In this document: positions 9,417 through 17,817 of the stretch, piece by piece
Layout of the letters: every line of letters starts with the position of its first letter
Position numbering within the stretch: the first letter of the stretch is position 1
From: Verrucomicrobiota bacterium
GTDB taxonomy: Bacteria; Verrucomicrobiota; Verrucomicrobiia; Limisphaerales; UBA9464
Direction of reading: 5' to 3'
Length of the DNA stretch: 39,721 nt
Assembly (NCBI GenBank): GCA_008933025.1
Contig: WBXI01000010.1
Coordinates: 1 to 39,721, forward strand
The notes under the pieces: generated by a model
What the model was told of the DNA's origin: nothing
Databases searched by the model: none
What the model saw: the letters and a program-made list of their open reading frames with translations, nothing else
Translations under genes and position numbers: made by a program

Positions 9417-9443
9417 CGGCGGGCCTTCGTCCGAAGGCCGCCG
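9417..9443. terminator. bidirectional hairpin between convergent genes
   Basis: CGGC-(G)-GGCCTTCG-TC-CGAAGGCC-GCCG between the recombinase stop (9400) and permease stop (9446); no clear U-tract. Confidence 0.45.
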
Positions 9444-9445
9444 TG

Positions 9446-10969
9446 TCAACGACCCCTCAGCCAGCGGAGCAACTCCACCAACCGCGGCGGTTGGCCGGTG
9501 CGGAGAATGGCCATCCGGAAGACTCGCCCGCAGCCCCAGAGCACCAGCGCGGTGAACCCGGCCAGCAGCAACCCGGTGCCGACCACGTCCCGCGCGGGTG
9601 GGTGCGCCGTGATGCGGTTCATCATGACGAAGGGCGTGTACCAGGGGATCCACGACAGGAACGTGGCGATGGGGCCGTTGGGATCGCGGGGAATGAACGG
9701 CATGAGGAACAGGGGGACCATGAGCACGAGCATCAGCGGTCCCATGAAGTTCTGGGCTTCCTTCAGCGTGTTGCAAAGCGAGCCAATGGTGAGGAACACG
9801 CCGGCGTACAGCAGGAAGCCCATGGCGAAATAGAAGGCGAACGCGGGCAACAACCACGTGGTGTGCACCAGCGCGAGCACGTCCGCGGGCAAGGTCGCCA
9901 TGGGCGAGTCGGGCGCGAGGCTGCCGGCAACGTGCGCGGTCTGGAAAAACGCGGCGCCGACCAGCGAACCAATCCACGCCGCCATCATCACCACACCGAC
10001 GGCGGCGATGCCCGCGAGTTTTCCCATCATCAACTCGCCCGGCGTGACGCTCGACAGCAGGACCTCGATGATGCGGTTCGATTTCTCCTCGATCACGGAA
10101 TTGAGGAGCATCTGGGAGACGGCGAAGATCGCGACCCAAAGCAGGTAGACGAAAAAGCTCGGGGCCCATTGGCGGAGAAGGTCCGGAAGCCCGACGCGCT
10201 CCTCGCCGGTGGCCTTGCTGGGGTCGAGCGCGACCACCGGCGCCCGGAGCGCATCGATGCGCGCGACCACCGCGGGATCCAACCCGACCCGCCGGTATTC
10301 CGAACGACGGAATTCCTCGCCGAGCCTTCGCTGGACGAGGTCCCGCAGTTCGGTGTCGGCCTGGTTCCCGCACCAGAACTCGACCGCGTTGGTGGAGCCG
10401 GGACCGTAGCCGGGCGGGATGACGACGGCGGCGAACAGTTTGCCGTCGGCCGTGGGCAGGGTGCGTTCGCCGCCGAACCACGGGCGGAGTCTTCGTCCCA
10501 ATTCCGCGGGATCGGCGATGCGCGCGAGTTCCGTGGGCAAGGAAACCTCCAGCAAGCTTGGACGCGGCGGGGTAAAACCGGGGACGCGCAACCAGTTGGT
10601 GCCGGCGGCCGTCTTCCAGGCCGCGAGGTCGAGTTCGCCGCCATGCCACGCGACGCCCTTGGCGTCGGTGGTCCGGATGTAATAAGAAAACGGCTCCGAA
10701 TAGGGCCCGCGCCGCGCGTGGGTTTTCAACGCGTTGCCGAGTTCCTCGGCACGTTGCAGCGCCAGTTCCCCGCGGATCACGCTCCCGTAGCGACCCGTGA
10801 AATCGACGAGGACAAAATGCCGCGTCGGCACTGCCTTCCGCGCCAGGAACAACGGCACCGCCCCCGCAAACACCAGGATTGCCGGGAACAGACAAATGCC
10901 GAGCCAGAAGCCCTTCGTCTTCACGTTCTCGACGAATTCCCGCCACGCCACCAGCCATGCGCATCTCAT
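9446..10969 (-). CDS. ABC-2 type transporter permease (NatB-like)
   Basis: 'LLNSVIEEKSNRIIEVLLSSVTPGELMMGKLAGIAAVG', multiple TM segments; start overlaps the upstream ATPase stop. Confidence 0.9.
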   Translation of the reverse strand: MRCAWLVAWREFVENVKTKGFWLGICLFPAILVFAGAVPLFLARKAVPTRHFVLVDFTGRYGSVIRGELALQRAEELGNALKTHARRGPYSEPFSYYIRTTDAKGVAWHGGELDLAAWKTAAGTNWLRVPGFTPPRPSLLEVSLPTELARIADPAELGRRLRPWFGGERTLPTADGKLFAAVVIPPGYGPGSTNAVEFWCGNQADTELRDLVQRRLGEEFRRSEYRRVGLDPAVVARIDALRAPVVALDPSKATGEERVGLPDLLRQWAPSFFVYLLWVAIFAVSQMLLNSVIEEKSNRIIEVLLSSVTPGELMMGKLAGIAAVGVVMMAAWIGSLVGAAFFQTAHVAGSLAPDSPMATLPADVLALVHTTWLLPAFAFYFAMGFLLYAGVFLTIGSLCNTLKEAQNFMGPLMLVLMVPLFLMPFIPRDPNGPIATFLSWIPWYTPFVMMNRITAHPPARDVVGTGLLLAGFTALVLWGCGRVFRMAILRTGQPPRLVELLRWLRGR

Positions 10970-11892
10970 CGGAACGACGCCTCCCGCGCCCCGGAGCCCA
11001 CCAATTTGACGAACACGTCGTGCAAAGACGGCTCGGCGGCATCGAACGACCGCAACCGGACCGGCGTCTCGAAGCATGCGCGCAAGACGGCCTGGGGATC
11101 GGTTCCCTCGCGGAGTTCGACCTCCCATTGGCCGCCGCCGACAGCGTGGAGTGCCGCGACCGAAGGCAATGCGCGCAGGGGCGAGGGATCGTCCGCGGTC
11201 GCCAACCGGACGCGGCGCGGTATCAACCGGCGCGCCGCCCCGACGGTCCCGTCGAACAACGCGCGCCCCTTGGCGATCACGACGATCCGGTCGCACAGGC
11301 GTTCCGCGTGCTGCATCACGTGGGTGCTGAAAAGCACGGTCCGACCGCGCCGGCGCAGGTCCATGACGATCTCTTCCATGACGCCCTGGTTGACCGGGTC
11401 GAGACCGGAGAAGGGTTCGTCGAGGATCACGAACTCCGGATCGTGGGCGATGCTGGCGAGCACCTGGACTTTCTGGCCCATGCCTTTCGAGAGGGCCTCG
11501 GTGCGCGCGGTGGCGAAATCCTTGAGCCCGTACCGTTCCAGCAACTCGAATGCCCGTCGTTTGGCGGCGGCGCGGCCCATGCCTTTCAGCGTCCCGAAGT
11601 ACGCGATCACCGACCACGCGCGCATCTTCTTGTAGAGCCCCTTTTCCTCGGGGAGATAGCCGATGCGCGCGCGGACCCCCATGGCCGAGGGCGCGCCGAG
11701 AACGGAGATGGATCCCGACGTCGGCTTCAGGATGCCGAGGATCATCCGGATGGTGGTGGTTTTTCCGGCGCCATTGGGGCCGAGGAACCCGTAGATGCAG
11801 CCGGCGGGAACCGAGAGGGAAAGATCGTCGACGGCGCGGAAGTCATCGTAGAGCTTGGTGACCCCGCGGAGTTCGAGCACGGCCGACGACAT
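10966..11892 (-). CDS. ABC transporter ATP-binding protein (NatA-like)
   Basis: 'GPNGAGKTTTIRMILGILKPTSG' Walker A, 'ALSKGMGQKVQVLASIAHDPEFVILDEPFSGLDPVNQ' signature and Walker B. Confidence 0.95.
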   Translation of the reverse strand: MSSAVLELRGVTKLYDDFRAVDDLSLSVPAGCIYGFLGPNGAGKTTTIRMILGILKPTSGSISVLGAPSAMGVRARIGYLPEEKGLYKKMRAWSVIAYFGTLKGMGRAAAKRRAFELLERYGLKDFATARTEALSKGMGQKVQVLASIAHDPEFVILDEPFSGLDPVNQGVMEEIVMDLRRRGRTVLFSTHVMQHAERLCDRIVVIAKGRALFDGTVGAARRLIPRRVRLATADDPSPLRALPSVAALHAVGGGQWEVELREGTDPQAVLRACFETPVRLRSFDAAEPSLHDVFVKLVGSGAREASFR

Positions 11893-11978
11893 GGCTGGCG
11901 ACACTAGCGGGGCGTGCCCCTCGGTCAAACTCCCCTTCCCCTCTTCTCGGCGAGCCCCGGCCCTGCTAAACCCGGCCC

Positions 11979-12461
11979 ATGGAATCGCACGAAGTGCTGC
12001 GGGACGTCCTGAAGTCCACCTCGGCCAAACGGATTGCGGCGGACCTGAACCTCTCGCTGTCGCTCGTCTACAAGTGGACGGAGGCGCCGGATCCGGAATC
12101 CATCACGCAGTCGTTCAACCCGCTGGACCGGGTGGACCAACTATTCCGGAGCACCCAGGACCTGCGGTTGATCCATTGGCTTTGCGAACGCGCCGACGGG
12201 TTCTTCATTCCCAACCCGAAGACCGTGCCCGGACACCCGGACCGGTTGATGCCGGCGACCAACGAGATCGTGCAGGAATTCGCCGACTTGCTGGCGGTGG
12301 TGGCCACCGCGGCGGCCGACCACACGGTGTCCGCACCGGAGGCGAAGCAGATCCGCGCCCGGTGGGAAGAGTTGAAGACCGTCACGGAGGGCTTCGTGCG
12401 CTGCTGCGAGGAGGGGAATTTCTCGACGTTGAAAACCCGTTCCACGCCGCCCCGAGCCTAG
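11979..12461 (+). CDS. HTH protein, phage CII-like regulatory domain
   Basis: 'MESHEVLRDVLKSTSAKRIAADLNLSLSLVYKWTEAP...NPLDRVDQLFRSTQDLRLIHWLCERADGFFIPNP' resembles CII-like/DUF-type HTH proteins. Confidence 0.6.
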   Translation: MESHEVLRDVLKSTSAKRIAADLNLSLSLVYKWTEAPDPESITQSFNPLDRVDQLFRSTQDLRLIHWLCERADGFFIPNPKTVPGHPDRLMPATNEIVQEFADLLAVVATAAADHTVSAPEAKQIRARWEELKTVTEGFVRCCEEGNFSTLKTRSTPPRA

Positions 12462-12491
12462 CCCCGGTTTCCATTCCATCTCCCGAGTCCC

Positions 12492-14351
12492 GTGACCGAA
12501 GACCCCTCCGAATTCCGCCCGGCCCCCGATCCCGCCCTGCAGGAGGCCGCCGGCGCGCAAGCCCTGCGGCGATCGCTGCTCGTGCTGCTCCTCCTCGGCG
12601 GCTTTGCCGGGGGCGCCGTGTGGTGGCTGGCCCGCGATCCCAAAACCACCCATGCGCCGGGGGCCGGCCCCGCGACCGCACTCGGACGCATCGCTCCCGC
12701 CGCCACGTTTACCGATGTCACGGTCGCGTCCGGCATCCGCTTCCGCCATTCGAACGGCGCGACCGGGAACAAATGGCTGCCGGAAACGATGGGCGGCGGC
12801 GTCGCGTGTCTGGATTTCGACGGCGACGGCGATGCCGACCTGCTTTTCGTCAACGGCACGGCCTGGCCGGATGACCAACGCACGAACGCCACGCCCACGA
12901 CCGCCGCGCTGTACCGGAACGACACCGAGCGCGGCGGCCCCCTGCGCTTCGTCGACGTCACGGCCGGTTCCGGCCTCGACATCCCGATCCAGGGCATGGG
13001 GGTCGCCTGCGGCGATTTCGACGGCGACGGGCGCGTGGATGTTTTCCTCACCGCGGTGGGCGGGGACCACCTGTTCCGCAATCTCGGCGGGGGAAAATTC
13101 GAGGAGGTCACCGCCGAGGCCGGCGTCGGCGGGCCCGTCGCCGGCTGGAGCACCGCGACCGCGTGGATCGACGTCGACAACGACGGCGACCTCGACCTGT
13201 TCGTCGGCGAATACGTCCAATGGTCTCCGGAGCTGGACCGGAAGGCGGCGACGGGAACGCCCGGCATACGGCGCGGGTATGGCCGGCCGTGGAATTTTTC
13301 CGGAGCCTTCCCGCGTCTCTATCGCAACGACACGCCGCGGGGCGGGCGCCCGCGATTCACGGACGTCTCGGCCGCGTCGGGTCTCGCGGTGCGGCATCCG
13401 GTCACGGGCCTTCCCCTGGCGAAGACGCTCGCCGTGGCACCCATCGATCTCAACGACGACGGCTGGATGGACCTGGTGGTGGCGAACGACACGGTGCAGA
13501 ACCTGGTGTTCACCAACCGCCACGACGGGACGTTCGCGGAAATCGGCGTCCAATCGGGGATGGCCTTCGATGCGTACGGACAGGCGCGGGGCGCCATGGG
13601 CATCGACGCCGCGCGGTTCCGCAACGACGGGGCGCTGGGCATTGCCATCGGGAATTTTGCCAACGAGATGAACGCATTGTACGTGGCCCAACCGACGCGC
13701 GACCAACTGGTGTTCGCCGACGAGGCCACCCAGGAAGGCATCGGGCCGGCGAGCCAACCCCTGCTGAAATTCGGCCTCTTCTTTTTCGACTACGACCTCG
13801 ACGGACGGCTCGACGTGCTGACCGCGAACGGACACATCGAGGAATCGATCTACCGCGTGCAACCGGACGCGAGCTACCGGCAACCGGCCCAATTGTTCTG
13901 GAACGCGGGCGGCGCCAAATCGTTCGTGGCGGTCGGCGCGGACCGGGCCGGCGGGGATTTGTTCCAGCCGTTGTCGGGCCGCGGCAGCGCGTATGCGGAT
14001 TTCGACCGGGACGGGGATCCCGACGTGGTGATCATGCAGGTGGAGGGACCCCCGGTGATCCTGCGCAACGACCAGAACCTCGGGCATCACTGGCTCCGCC
14101 TGCGTTTGGTCGGGACGCATTCCAACACGGACGCGATCGGGGCCTGGGTCCAGGTGCGCGTGGGTGGCCGGACCCTCTCGCGGCAGGTGATGCCGACCAA
14201 GAGCTACCTTTCGCAGAGCGAACTGCCGGTCACGTTCGGGCTCGGGACGACGACGGCGATCGACGGCATCCAGATTCGCTGGCCGGACGGCAGGATCCAG
14301 ATCCCGTCGGTGCCGGGCATCGACCGCGAGATCGAGGTTCGGGAACCGTAG
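12492..14351 (+). CDS. FG-GAP/VCBS repeat protein with ASPIC/UnbV C-terminal domain
   Basis: Repeated 'DFDGDGDADLLFVNG', 'DFDGDGRVDVFLTA', 'DVDNDGDLDLFVGEY', 'DLNDDGWMDLVVAND'; C-terminal 'AIGAWVQVRVGGRTLSRQV...GLGTTTAIDGIQIRWPDG' (ASPIC/UnbV). Confidence 0.92.
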   Translation: MTEDPSEFRPAPDPALQEAAGAQALRRSLLVLLLLGGFAGGAVWWLARDPKTTHAPGAGPATALGRIAPAATFTDVTVASGIRFRHSNGATGNKWLPETMGGGVACLDFDGDGDADLLFVNGTAWPDDQRTNATPTTAALYRNDTERGGPLRFVDVTAGSGLDIPIQGMGVACGDFDGDGRVDVFLTAVGGDHLFRNLGGGKFEEVTAEAGVGGPVAGWSTATAWIDVDNDGDLDLFVGEYVQWSPELDRKAATGTPGIRRGYGRPWNFSGAFPRLYRNDTPRGGRPRFTDVSAASGLAVRHPVTGLPLAKTLAVAPIDLNDDGWMDLVVANDTVQNLVFTNRHDGTFAEIGVQSGMAFDAYGQARGAMGIDAARFRNDGALGIAIGNFANEMNALYVAQPTRDQLVFADEATQEGIGPASQPLLKFGLFFFDYDLDGRLDVLTANGHIEESIYRVQPDASYRQPAQLFWNAGGAKSFVAVGADRAGGDLFQPLSGRGSAYADFDRDGDPDVVIMQVEGPPVILRNDQNLGHHWLRLRLVGTHSNTDAIGAWVQVRVGGRTLSRQVMPTKSYLSQSELPVTFGLGTTTAIDGIQIRWPDGRIQIPSVPGIDREIEVREP

Positions 14352-14391
14352 GCACCGGTCGGCAACCGCGCCGGCCCCGGGGTGAACCACC

Positions 14392-15459
14392 CTACTTTGC
14401 CGACTGGGCCGCGCAGGCGGCGGCGAGATCGGCGGCAAAAGAGCGAACGTCGCTTTCGGTGGTGTCCCACGAGCACATGAGACGGCAACCGCCCTCGCCG
14501 ATGAAATTGTAGAACTGCCAACCCCGCGCCCAGAGGGAATCGATGACCGGTTTGGGCAGATCGACGAAGACGGCGTTGGCCTGGACGGGGAAGAGAACCC
14601 TCGCGCCGGGCAGGTTCGCGACGAGGTCGTGGAGGAGGAGTGCCATGCGGTTGGCGTTGCGGGCATGGCGCAGCCAGGCGTCGTCGCGGAGCATTCCCAG
14701 CCAGGGCGCGGAGACAAACCGCATCTTCGAGCACAGTTGTCCGCCCTGTTTGGTGCGCAGGTCGAATTCCCGCGCCAACTCCCGGTTGAAGAACACCACG
14801 GCCTCACCGACGTGGATGCCGTTCTTGGTGCCGCCGAAGCACAGCACGTCCACGCCCGCCTGCCAGGTGATCTCGCGCGGCGCGCAACCCAGCGAGGCCA
14901 CCGCGTTCGCGAACCGCGCGCCGTCCATGTGGAACCGCAATCCATGCCGCTTCGCCATCGCGCCGATGGCCCGCAATTCGGCCGGCGAATACACCGTCCC
15001 GACCTCGGTCGACTGCGTGACGGTGACCACCCGCGGTTTCGGGTAGTGGATGTCGTTCCGACGGCGCACCGCCTCGTCGATGCCCGCGGGCGTCAGGCGC
15101 CCGTTCTCGCCCGGAAGCAGCAGCAGCTTGGAACCGTTGCCGAAGAACTCGGGCGCGCCGCACTCGTCCCTCTCGACGTGCGCGACCTCGTGGCACAGCA
15201 CGGAATGATAACTCTGCGTCGAGTGCGCGAGCGCGAGCGAGTTCGCCGCCGTGCCGTTGAAAACGAAGAAAACCTCGCACGGCGTCTCGAACACCTCGCG
15301 GATCGCATCGGCGGCGCGCTGCGTCCAACGATCGTTGCCGTAGGCCGGTTCGTGGTCGGCATTGGCTTCCTGCAGGGCGGCCCACGCCTCGGGCGCGATG
15401 CCGGCATAGTTGTCCGACGCGAAATGCCGGACGGGCTTGTGGGAAGGTTCCGTGCTCAC
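14392..15459 (-). CDS. low-specificity L-threonine aldolase family (PLP, beta-eliminating lyase)
   Basis: 'FASDNYAGIAPEAWAALQEAN...AYGNDRWTQRAADAIREVFETPCEVFFVFNGTAANSLAL...HMDGARFANAVASLG...CFGGTKNG' (PLP Lys region). GTG start inferred. Confidence 0.9.
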   Translation of the reverse strand: MSTEPSHKPVRHFASDNYAGIAPEAWAALQEANADHEPAYGNDRWTQRAADAIREVFETPCEVFFVFNGTAANSLALAHSTQSYHSVLCHEVAHVERDECGAPEFFGNGSKLLLLPGENGRLTPAGIDEAVRRRNDIHYPKPRVVTVTQSTEVGTVYSPAELRAIGAMAKRHGLRFHMDGARFANAVASLGCAPREITWQAGVDVLCFGGTKNGIHVGEAVVFFNRELAREFDLRTKQGGQLCSKMRFVSAPWLGMLRDDAWLRHARNANRMALLLHDLVANLPGARVLFPVQANAVFVDLPKPVIDSLWARGWQFYNFIGEGGCRLMCSWDTTESDVRSFAADLAAACAAQSAK

Positions 15460-15514
15460 GTTCCGCGCATCAAGCCCGGTCCCGGACCCCGCTGCAATCC
15501 CCCGCCGCACGGGT

Positions 15515-16825
15515 TCACTCGGGAGCGCGCATTTTCCACACGCGCCCCTTTCCCGGCGTGAGCCCGTTGGATCCGTTCGTCATCACGAACAACTCGCCGT
15601 CGGCATCCTCGCCGAGTGCCGTCACGTAGACCGGCCATTTCTCGGGTTTCGAAACCTCGATGGGCTCGATCGTCCAACGGGCCGTGCCGTCGACGGGCCG
15701 ACGGGCCACCAGCAATCGCCCCTGCGGCATCGCCCACCCGCGCGACCAGTCGGCGCACACATAGTGCCCGACGAGCGCCGGCAAGGCCTTCCCGCGGTAC
15801 ACATGGCCGCCGATGATGCTCACCCCCACCGCGCCAGGATCCTTGCGCGGGCCGGGATGCCGGTACTCGGCAATCGGATCGACCAACGGTTCCCCACGCA
15901 CCCCCGACCGAGCGCCGGGTTCCGGCGGGTTGTTCGGCGAGCGCGGATCGAAGCCATGGAACCCCTCGCGCAACGCCCAACCGTAGTTGCCCCCCTTCCT
16001 CACGATGTCGATTTCCTCGAACAGATTCTGCCCGACGTCCACGGCGAACAGTTCGTGGCTGCCGCCACGGTCGAACGCGAGACCCCAGGCATTGCGAAGA
16101 CCGTAGGCGAAGATCTCCTGCCGCCCGCCCTTCCCATCCGCGAATGGGTTGTCCTTCGGGATGTCGAACGGCTTCGCGCCGTCGACGTCGAGGCGGAGGA
16201 TCTTGCCCAGCAGGTTGAAGGTGTCCTGGGCGTTGCCGGTCGCGGGACGTCGTCCCTGGTCGTTGGCATTGCCGCCGTCGCCCACCGACATGTAGAGGTA
16301 ACCGTCGGGTCCGAAGGCAAGCCGCGCGCCGTTGTGGTTCCGGTACGGCTTGTCGATCTCGAGCAAAACCCGTTCTCCGGACGGATCCATCCGCACCGTG
16401 TCCCCGACCTCCAACGCGAACTCGGACAACCGGAGCGTGCAGTCGTAATCCGCGGGTGCCGTCGCGCGCCGCGGCGCGTTGTACGCCACGAAAACCCGGT
16501 GGTTGCGCGCCACGCCGGGATGCGTCGCCACGCAGAGCAATCCGCGCTCGTCGAACGCGCCGTGGTTCAGGGCGGCCAAACGGCCCGCGAAATCCAGCAC
16601 CGGAACCCCGCCGTCGGCCAACCGGCCGTCGCGACCCAGCAACCGGACGAACCCGGTCTGGTCGGCGAGCAACTTGCGGCCGTCCGGCAACGGCGCGACG
16701 GCAACGGGGGAAACCAGTCCGTCCGCAACCAGTTCGAGCGCGACCCGGGGAGCACCGTGCGCGGGCGACCCCGCGACGAGCAACCAAGCCAAGCCAGCGC
16801 TGGCGGCGGCGAGACGGCGAATCAT
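15515..16825 (-). CDS. exported PQQ-dependent sugar dehydrogenase-like protein (glucose/sorbosone dehydrogenase family)
   Basis: Signal peptide; 'GAFDERGLLCVATHPGVARNHRVFVAYN...RLAFGPDGYLYMSVGDGGNANDQGR...GKILRLDVDGAKPFDIPKDNPF...YGLRNAWGLAFD'. Confidence 0.9.
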   Translation of the reverse strand: MIRRLAAASAGLAWLLVAGSPAHGAPRVALELVADGLVSPVAVAPLPDGRKLLADQTGFVRLLGRDGRLADGGVPVLDFAGRLAALNHGAFDERGLLCVATHPGVARNHRVFVAYNAPRRATAPADYDCTLRLSEFALEVGDTVRMDPSGERVLLEIDKPYRNHNGARLAFGPDGYLYMSVGDGGNANDQGRRPATGNAQDTFNLLGKILRLDVDGAKPFDIPKDNPFADGKGGRQEIFAYGLRNAWGLAFDRGGSHELFAVDVGQNLFEEIDIVRKGGNYGWALREGFHGFDPRSPNNPPEPGARSGVRGEPLVDPIAEYRHPGPRKDPGAVGVSIIGGHVYRGKALPALVGHYVCADWSRGWAMPQGRLLVARRPVDGTARWTIEPIEVSKPEKWPVYVTALGEDADGELFVMTNGSNGLTPGKGRVWKMRAPE

Positions 16826-16846
16826 GCGGGCGCGGTGGCCGGACGG

Positions 16847-17737
16847 TCAGGATGCGAAGATCCGGTCCATCTCGGAGCTGAGCTTTTGGAGCCCTTCCGG
16901 GGACCCTGCGCCACCCTGCTCGGCGATGCCCCAACCGTGGTAGCCGATGTCGTCCAGCGCCTTCATGATCGCCGGCCAATTGTTGTCGCCGGTGAGGAAC
17001 TCGGCGTCGAACCCGGCCCACTTGCCCTGCTTGTCGGACTTCTTGCGGCTGTACTCCTTGATGTGGAGGGTGGCGATTCGCTTGTTGAGGATGCGGATCC
17101 ACTGCTCGGCCCAGCCGTAATGGATGATGTTCCCGCAGTCGAAGTGCCAACCCACGTAGGGCGATTGGAACTCGTCGATGTAACGGGCGGCCTCCATCGG
17201 GCTGAGGAGGAAATTGTTCCAGACGTTCTCGATGGCGATGCGCACGCCAAGGTCCTCTGCGAACGGCAAGACCTTGCGGATCTCGTCCTGCGAACGTTGG
17301 TAGGCGACGTCGTAGGCCACGCTTTCGTTGACGACGGCGGGAACGAGCAAAACGGCCGGAGCCCCGTAGCGCTTCGCGTCCTTCAAGGACTGGCGCAGGC
17401 CCTCGAGACCGGTCGCGCGGACGGCCGGATTGGGATCCGACAACGGTTTGGCCCAATGCGTGTGGCAACAGACGCTGCCGGCCTTGAGTCCGGAAGCCTC
17501 GAGGCCCCTGAGGACGTCATCCTGGTCCATGCCCCCCATGGGTTCGACGCCCTCGTAACCGGCGGCCTTGACCGCGTGCATTTTCTCGAGCGTCGAGCCT
17601 TTGACCCCGACGGTGCCCCACATGATGCCCTTGCGGATGCGTCGTTTGGGTTTGGGCGGGTCCTGGGAGAGGACGGCGGGCAGGACGGCGACGGCGGAAG
17701 CCGCGGCGGAGGCCAGAAGGAACGATCGGCGATTCAT
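16847..17737 (-). CDS. Tat-type exported sugar phosphate isomerase/epimerase-like TIM barrel (AP-endonuclease-2 fold)
   Basis: 'MNRRSFLLASAAASAVAVLPAVLSQ' leader; 'AAGYEGVEPMGGM...IAIENVWNNF...VGWHFDCGN...LHIKEYSRKK'. Confidence 0.88.
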   Translation of the reverse strand: MNRRSFLLASAAASAVAVLPAVLSQDPPKPKRRIRKGIMWGTVGVKGSTLEKMHAVKAAGYEGVEPMGGMDQDDVLRGLEASGLKAGSVCCHTHWAKPLSDPNPAVRATGLEGLRQSLKDAKRYGAPAVLLVPAVVNESVAYDVAYQRSQDEIRKVLPFAEDLGVRIAIENVWNNFLLSPMEAARYIDEFQSPYVGWHFDCGNIIHYGWAEQWIRILNKRIATLHIKEYSRKKSDKQGKWAGFDAEFLTGDNNWPAIMKALDDIGYHGWGIAEQGGAGSPEGLQKLSSEMDRIFAS

Positions 17738-17752
17738 GGTGGACGGAAGGTG

Positions 17753-17784
17753 AAAAAAAGGGGCGCCGGGATTGCCGGCGCCCC
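17753..17784 (-). terminator. Rho-independent terminator after Gfo/Idh/MocA gene
   Basis: Minus strand GGGGCGCCGG-CAATC-CCGGCGCCCC followed by TTTTTTT (perfect 10-bp stem). Confidence 0.92.
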
Positions 17785-17817
17785 GAAAACGGAACGGATT
17801 CGGAAGGCGCGGCGCGA

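Noticed and set aside
9404-11635. 743-aa + strand ORF
   Set aside because: Antisense shadow of the ABC permease/ATPase operon; low-complexity.
12141-14945. 934-aa - strand ORF
   Set aside because: Antisense to the FG-GAP/ASPIC gene; periodic acidic/basic composition mirrors the DG-rich repeats on the other strand.
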